This document shows positions 59,722-64,000 of a stretch of 64,000 nt of DNA, one piece after another. Within the stretch, counting starts at the first letter, position 1. Each line of letters opens with the position of its first letter. Source of the DNA: JANSYA01 sp965243385 (lineage in GTDB: Bacteria; Spirochaetota; Leptospiria; Leptospirales; Leptonemataceae). The notes beneath the pieces were generated by a model, which saw only the letters and a program-made list of their open reading frames with translations, made no database searches and was not told the DNA's origin. The stretch is from NCBI GenBank assembly GCA_965243385.1, contig CBDEUV010000002.1:2046001-2110000 (forward strand). Reading direction: 5' to 3'. The translations under genes and the position numbers were made by a program.

Positions 59722-61824
59722 ATGAGCGAAGCGGCCGCCACCGAAAGCCTCGTCAATGAGCCTCAGTTCCTGAGCAAAGACTCAGCGGATCGGGTCTTCC
59801 GCGTTCAGGACGCCAGCGGCCTGAGCACGGACTTCGTCGAAAACCGCGACGTCCTCGCCGAGATCTACGAAACCATTCACAACCTCACCACCATCGCCTA
59901 CGAAAAGGGGACGCTCGAATTTCCGGACACGGGCGAAATTTATCGAACCTTCACCGGTAACCGGCGCGAACGCGGCAACCGCAAGGCCCTGCCGGACGCG
60001 GAAGAATTTCGCGCGCTGCTGGCCATTCTGGCCGGGCAATCGACGCCGCTGATTCATATCGTCCGCGAAATCAATTTCGACAAAGGCGAATTCAAGATTA
60101 AGACGCGCTACGCCACGCCGTCCAGCAGCAAAGAAAACGCCATTCGCCGCGCATACCAGACCTCGCTGATCAAATCGGGGCTGATGATTCGCGGGGCGAT
60201 GCAGGACGGAGCCACGACCACCAGTTGGGGCGATATTCAGAGCGAAATGAAAACGGCGAGCGAGCTGTCCGAATTGAAAACGCCGTACAAAGCCGAACGT
60301 GCGGACCTTTTGCTGCGAAATCTATTCTTACGACCGCCGCCGGACGCGAGCCCCGAACAACAGGCGCACCACCAGAAGATCAATCAGGAGCTGCGGCTCT
60401 GGCTTTACGTGCCGTTGATCAAAGATCTGCAAAAGAGCGGAGTGCTGCGGGTCGTTCTGAACAACGATCTACGCGAGTCGGACTCGAAAAATTTTGCGAA
60501 GCTGCCGGACTTCATCTATTATTACGACGCGGAAAAAATCCGCGCGCGGTTTATGAACCTGTGTTTGTTCTTAACGACCGATTCGCTTGGCAAGTACGGC
60601 GAGTTATCACTGTTTTCGGACGCACACGCGGCGCGCAGCGAACCGGAAACGCTCTTCGAGGCGGGCGGCAAACTTGTCGAGAGCATTCTCGCCAACATCA
60701 AGAAGGGCGGCAAACAGCCCGCCGCGGCCGAGGCCGAAGTCTTCGCCGAAACGCTCAAGCTGGCCGAAATCGTTCGCAAGCAACTGGAGAAAAAAGCGCA
60801 GGACGACGAACAAAAGGCGCTCAGCACGATCGCCGACGGCGTGCGAAAGCAACAGAACCTGGTCGAGATCTATCGTCGCGGGCAACGACTGCGCTTCGAA
60901 GAAAAATTTCTACGCCGTTTTCTGGCGGATCAAATTCCGAATATGCTGATCGGCACCGTGCCGCCGCGCCAGGCCCTGGGTTACGGCAAGAACACGGCGC
61001 TGGACGAATTCGAACGGGTCTTCGCGCTCGCCAAAAGCGTCGAGGCGACCACCGCCGCTATCGATATGGCGCTGAATGTGTATAATAAGTCCGGCGACGA
61101 TTTCTTTTTGCATCTGATGGACGAGATTCTCGATCTGGATCGGACGCCCGACGAAAAGCTGCGCAGCTTCACCTCCCCGGTCTCCGTACTGAAACTCAAG
61201 GAAGCGCTGAAGGACGGTTACGCGCGCAAACTTCCGTTCTGGCGGCGGCTGTGGCTGATGTTGACCGGCAGCGAAGTGGACCCGCGCGATGTTTTAGAAG
61301 CGAAAACCAAACGCCTGAATGACGTCGAAGCGCGGATCAAACGCCACCGCGATAGCTCCGCCGCCGACAAACGCAGCGACGCCCAGCGCGCGATTAAAGA
61401 ACGCGCCCGCGAGAATATCGGCAAACAGGCCGGCAGCGAACGCGAAACCATGCAGAAGATGCTCCAGCACATCGATCGTTGCTGGCAGAAGAACAGCTTT
61501 CCCGGACGCAGCGCCCTGCGCGCCGAGAAAAGTCTCGGCAGCCGCTTTTATATCGACAAGATTCTGGACGGCGTCGACGGCGGCGGCGCGGGCTATACCG
61601 ATATCCTGCGCATTCCCGTTCAGAACGAAGACGGCGGCATTTATATCACGAAGTCGTTTTTGCAACAGCGCGGCACCGCCATCAAAAAGAGCTACGATCA
61701 GAAGATCGACGAATTGATTCCGATTCTGACAGGCACCAAAGTGGACGAAGTCCGCAAAGGTGCCGCTCGTCGTAATCAAATGCTCTACAGCGCGATCGTA
61801 AAATTTATCGAAAGCCGCAAATAG
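59722..61824 (+). CDS. Large protein of unknown function (700 residues)
   Basis: Soluble by appearance, rich in charged helices; no signal peptide or recognised motif. Blocks worth searching: ENRDVLAEIYETIHNLTTIAYEKG, REINFDKGEFKIKTRYAT, LPDFIYYYDAEKIRARFMNLCLFLTT, FLADQIPNMLIGTVPPRQAL, LPFWRRLWLMLTGSEVDPRDV and HIDRCWQKNSFPGRSALRAEK. The order IY-helix, FxxGxFxIxxRY strand, then a W-rich helix followed by a basic coiled coil, faintly recalls the two paralogues at 35.8-41 kb; real relationship would need a profile search. ATG 59722 has only a weak ribosome-binding site. Confidence 0.72.
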   Translation: MSEAAATESLVNEPQFLSKDSADRVFRVQDASGLSTDFVENRDVLAEIYETIHNLTTIAYEKGTLEFPDTGEIYRTFTGNRRERGNRKALPDAEEFRALLAILAGQSTPLIHIVREINFDKGEFKIKTRYATPSSSKENAIRRAYQTSLIKSGLMIRGAMQDGATTTSWGDIQSEMKTASELSELKTPYKAERADLLLRNLFLRPPPDASPEQQAHHQKINQELRLWLYVPLIKDLQKSGVLRVVLNNDLRESDSKNFAKLPDFIYYYDAEKIRARFMNLCLFLTTDSLGKYGELSLFSDAHAARSEPETLFEAGGKLVESILANIKKGGKQPAAAEAEVFAETLKLAEIVRKQLEKKAQDDEQKALSTIADGVRKQQNLVEIYRRGQRLRFEEKFLRRFLADQIPNMLIGTVPPRQALGYGKNTALDEFERVFALAKSVEATTAAIDMALNVYNKSGDDFFLHLMDEILDLDRTPDEKLRSFTSPVSVLKLKEALKDGYARKLPFWRRLWLMLTGSEVDPRDVLEAKTKRLNDVEARIKRHRDSSAADKRSDAQRAIKERARENIGKQAGSERETMQKMLQHIDRCWQKNSFPGRSALRAEKSLGSRFYIDKILDGVDGGGAGYTDILRIPVQNEDGGIYITKSFLQQRGTAIKKSYDQKIDELIPILTGTKVDEVRKGAARRNQMLYSAIVKFIESRK

Positions 61825-61826
61825 AT

Positions 61827-61864
61827 TTCAGTCGTTGACTTTCAATTGCTTCAGTCGTTGACTT
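61827..61864. repeat. 15-bp direct repeat at the stop codon of the YHS gene
   Basis: TTCAGTCGTTGACTT occurs at 61827-61841 and 61850-61864, a 23-bp period. The second copy contains the stop and last codons of the YHS gene (VND-stop on the minus strand). The copy to the left repeats them after the stop, between the convergent genes. Confidence 0.8.
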
Positions 61865-62315
61865 CAGTCGCGACCGGTTTTTTCGACTTCGCGTAATTCG
61901 CGTCGCCCTGTTTGATGAATCCGGCGCGATTCTTGTTCCAGTTTTTCGACACGCTGCTGTTGTAGTTCAGGTACAACTTGCCGCCGTGAATGGCGAAGAC
62001 GGTCGGATCACTCGGAAAGAAATCGTCTTTTTCGGCGATACCCCAGGCGCAATACCCGCCGTACTGCGGAGCGTATTTCTCCGGATTGGCTTCGAATAGT
62101 TTTTTGTGTTCGGCGTTCGCGAAGTGCCAGGTCTTGCCCAGGTAGCTGGCCTGAAAATCGGATTTCCCTTTCACCGCTTTGTTCATGGTGAAATAAGCGA
62201 CCGTGTCGTAACCTGCCAGCGCGACGCCGCTCTTTTCGGCCTGTAGCGCGGCCGTGGTCGAAAGCGCCAGTCCCGCCGCAATCGCGAGGCTGATGCTGAA
62301 TTTCTTAAGATTCAT
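61851..62315 (-). CDS. Exported YHS-domain protein
   Basis: 154 residues from the ATG at 62315, with GGAG 6 bases upstream. Signal peptide KKFSISLAIAAGLALSTTAALQA. The YHS domain reads VALAGYDTVAYFTMNKAVKGKSDFQA, HFANAEHKKLFEANPEKYAPQYGGYCAWGIAE and then a C-terminal segment with FAIHGGKLYLNYN. The usual metal-type cysteine is replaced by the GYCAWG context, typical of the exported YHS proteins found beside copper or heme proteins. Function is not established; metal or cofactor binding in the periplasm is likely. Converges on the 59722-61824 gene. Confidence 0.87.
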   Translation of the reverse strand: MNLKKFSISLAIAAGLALSTTAALQAEKSGVALAGYDTVAYFTMNKAVKGKSDFQASYLGKTWHFANAEHKKLFEANPEKYAPQYGGYCAWGIAEKDDFFPSDPTVFAIHGGKLYLNYNSSVSKNWNKNRAGFIKQGDANYAKSKKPVATEVND

Positions 62316-62492
62316 AATGTGCTCCATATATTGTATCAGTCGATCAGCGAGCTCCGACGTTACGTTTTTTTTAGAGCAGCGCCGGCGCAAAAAGCGGCGG
62401 AGAATTCGAGAGAGTTCGTAACTTTCCGCAGCCGGACTCGTCGTCGGAATTAGTGGTTGCCGGACGCGCGGCCCGCTCAAACCGTGAATCGC

Positions 62493-63173
62493 ATGAAACA
62501 GTCGGAAATTATCGCACCCTCGATTCTGTCGGCGGACTTCGCCCGGCTGGGACCGGACGTGGACGAAGTGCTCGCAGCCGGAGCCGACTGGGTGCACTTC
62601 GACGTAATGGACAACCACTACGTACCGAATCTCACGATCGGTCCGCTGGTTTGTTCGGCGCTGCGCAAGCACGGCGTCACCGCTCCCATCGACGTCCACC
62701 TGATGGTCACCCCCGTCGACGCCCTGGCTCAGGATTTCGCGAAGGCGGGCGCCTCCTCGATTCTGTTTCATCCCGAAGCGACGCACCACATCGATCGCAC
62801 CCTGCAATTGATCCGCGATCTGGGCTGCCAGTCCGGTTTGGTTTTTAATCCCACGACCTCCCTCGATTATCTAAAGTACGCTCTCGACAAAGTCGACATC
62901 ATTCTGCTGATGAGCGTCAACCCCGGCTTCGGCGGTCAGAAATTTCTGGATTCGGCGCTGCCTAAGATCGCGGAGGCCCGCGAATTGATCGACGCAAGCG
63001 GTCGCGAGATTCGGCTCTCCGTCGACGGCGGCGTAAAACGCGAGAACATCCAGGCGGTCGCGGAAGCCGGCGCAGATACTTTCGTGATGGGTTCCGGCAT
63101 CTTCGAAGTCGGTCCGGGCAATTACAAAGCGCGCATCGACGAATACCGCGAACTGCTGGCGAAAAAAGTGTAA
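62493..63173 (+). CDS. rpe: Ribulose-phosphate 3-epimerase
   Basis: 226-residue TIM-barrel enzyme of the pentose phosphate pathway interconverting ribulose- and xylulose-5-phosphate. Start ATG 62493 (MKQSEIIAPSILSADFARLG), a family-typical N-terminus; a TTG at 62457 is open in frame. Metal and catalytic residues are in HFDVMDNHYVPNLTIGP, DVHLMV, LLMSVNPGFGGQKF and SVDGGVKRENI; the phosphate loop is GADTFVMGSGIF. Divergent from the YHS gene. Confidence 0.97.
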   Translation: MKQSEIIAPSILSADFARLGPDVDEVLAAGADWVHFDVMDNHYVPNLTIGPLVCSALRKHGVTAPIDVHLMVTPVDALAQDFAKAGASSILFHPEATHHIDRTLQLIRDLGCQSGLVFNPTTSLDYLKYALDKVDIILLMSVNPGFGGQKFLDSALPKIAEARELIDASGREIRLSVDGGVKRENIQAVAEAGADTFVMGSGIFEVGPGNYKARIDEYRELLAKKV

Positions 63174-63174
63174 A

Positions 63175-63259
63175 GATGTATACATCCGGTCGACCGCGGC
63201 CGGTCGCGCATGCTATCTCTGGAACATCACAAGAGAAACCGGCACATCTTCCTGTGCCG
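63175..63259. repeat. Palindrome and hairpin between rpe and a hydrolase gene
   Basis: GATGTATACATC (63175-63186) is a perfect 12-bp palindrome directly after the rpe stop. CGGCACA (63240-63246) pairs with TGTGCCG (63253-63259) around 6 bases, just before the ribosome-binding site of the next gene. Neither has a T-tract. Confidence 0.55.
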
Positions 63260-63277
63260 ATGATCCGGAGAAGAACC

Positions 63278-64000
63278 ATGACCGCAATTCAATCAGGCGT
63301 CTCGCAAAACAACGCCGCCCGCCGACCGACGAATGCGTCGCCGTCGGCCGCAGCATTTACCGACGCCCAAATCCGCACCCTGCAAACTTCCGTAGGGCCG
63401 CTCGAGTACTGCGATATCGGGACGGGTTCGCCCTTGCTGTTTGTGCACGGGCTGTTTACGAATATGTATCTCTGGCGCAAGATCGTGCCGGAGTTGAGCA
63501 AATTCTATCGCTGCATCGTACCGACCCTGCCCTTCGGCGGTCATACACTGCCGGTTCGCGACGACGCGGATCTCAGTCCGCCCGCGCTGGCCGGATTGCT
63601 ATTCGAAATCATCGAGCAACTGGAGCTGAGCGATACGACGATCATAGCCAACGATACGGGCGGCGCACTGACCCAGCTCGCCCTGGCCGAACGCCCGGAG
63701 CATCCCGCCATCGGCCGCGTGATCTTTACGAATTGCGACGCCTTCGAAGTCTTTCCGCCCGCGCGCTTCGTTTATCTGAGATGGCTGGCGCATATTCCGT
63801 TCGCCCCGACCCTGCTCGCTTTCCAGATGCGTCTCGATCTGGTGCGACGTCTGCCGATCGCGCTCGGCGGCCTGACGAAGTACCGGCTTTCCCGCGAAAC
63901 TCTCGAACGGTACGCGGGCCCTTTCGCGAAGAATCCCCGGTCGCGCAAAAATACGACGAAGATCCTGCGCGATATTCGACCGCACTACACTCTCGAAGCG
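63278..64000 (+). CDS. Alpha/beta hydrolase with aspartate nucleophile, 3' end outside window
   Basis: 241 codons visible from ATG 63278, with GGAG 7 bases upstream. Starts with a Ser/Ala-rich stretch, then LEYCDIGTGSPLLFVHGLFTNMYLWRKIVPEL (oxyanion loop HG). The nucleophile elbow is ANDTGGALTQLAL, with Asp where serine usually stands, as in haloalkane dehalogenases and epoxide hydrolases. The catalytic acid and histidine lie beyond the window or are not yet identifiable. The substrate is unknown. The second such enzyme in the window; the proteins are not closely similar. Confidence 0.8.
   Translation, partial: MTAIQSGVSQNNAARRPTNASPSAAAFTDAQIRTLQTSVGPLEYCDIGTGSPLLFVHGLFTNMYLWRKIVPELSKFYRCIVPTLPFGGHTLPVRDDADLSPPALAGLLFEIIEQLELSDTTIIANDTGGALTQLALAERPEHPAIGRVIFTNCDAFEVFPPARFVYLRWLAHIPFAPTLLAFQMRLDLVRRLPIALGGLTKYRLSRETLERYAGPFAKNPRSRKNTTKILRDIRPHYTLEA

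Noticed and set aside
1..64000. CRISPR arrays, tRNA/rRNA genes, insertion sequences, prophage
   Set aside because: None seen on reading both strands; the only periodic DNA consists of short tandem repeats at gene ends or in linkers.

Overview
This window is chromosomal DNA of a GC-rich bacterium, most likely a spirochaete of the Leptospirales (inference). The clues are an OmpL47-type repeat protein, several secreted beta-propeller proteins with non-standard lipoprotein-like N-termini, a giant Ser/Thr-kinase/ATPase/TPR/GAF/cyclase fusion, a PP2C-type phosphatase with a receiver domain, a methyl-accepting protein and two-component kinases. Housekeeping genes (rlmN, purM, thiC, glnA, lnt, xth, recQ, rpe) are scattered among envelope and signalling genes. 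I saw no rRNA, tRNA, CRISPR array, insertion sequence or prophage.

Layout. 1-5.1 kb (minus): rlmN (cut by the window edge), purM, an OmpL47-like protein, a small HxxxCxxC zinc-binding protein and a GH1 glycosidase with a lysine-rich tail. 5.1-10.6 kb: a secreted cysteine-rich protein (plus), then a TPP-riboswitch-like leader, thiC and a hybrid histidine kinase joined to thiC by a GTGA overlap (minus). 10.7-18.4 kb (minus): an overlapping trio of small protein, LuxR-type response regulator and membrane histidine kinase, preceded by an RND efflux pump. 18.4-19.7 kb (plus): a secreted phospholipase A2-like protein behind a good sigma-54 promoter. 19.7-24.5 kb (minus): AlkC-type DNA glycosylase, two paralogous propeller proteins, and glnA with a sigma-54-like promoter and an intrinsic terminator.

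24.8-31 kb: a small unknown protein, a serine hydrolase, a haloalkane dehalogenase-like enzyme behind a TetR gene with two matched palindromic operators, an SBBP-type propeller protein and a C39-like peptidase. 31-43 kb: a methyltransferase, lnt with a low-complexity insertion, a lipase-foldase-like protein, exonuclease III, two paralogous proteins of about 710 residues on either side of an NlpC/P60 hydrolase, two hotdog thioesterases and an SrkA-like kinase. 43-50 kb: the kinase/cyclase fusion and a polytopic glycosyltransferase-like protein. 50-64 kb: a DksA-like protein, a short RecQ, a GNAT enzyme, an MpaB/rubber-oxygenase-like protein, a GT-B-like protein whose last codons and stop are tandemly repeated, a chemoreceptor-like protein, a receiver-PP2C phosphatase, a 700-residue unknown protein, a YHS protein, rpe and an Asp-nucleophile alpha/beta hydrolase (cut by the window edge).

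How it fits together. The glnA and phospholipase-like genes both appear to use sigma-54, which suggests nutrient control. Thiamine synthesis seems to share a transcript with a sensor kinase. The TetR/dehalogenase pair looks like a self-contained autoregulated unit. All function calls rest on reading motifs by eye; no database search was possible.
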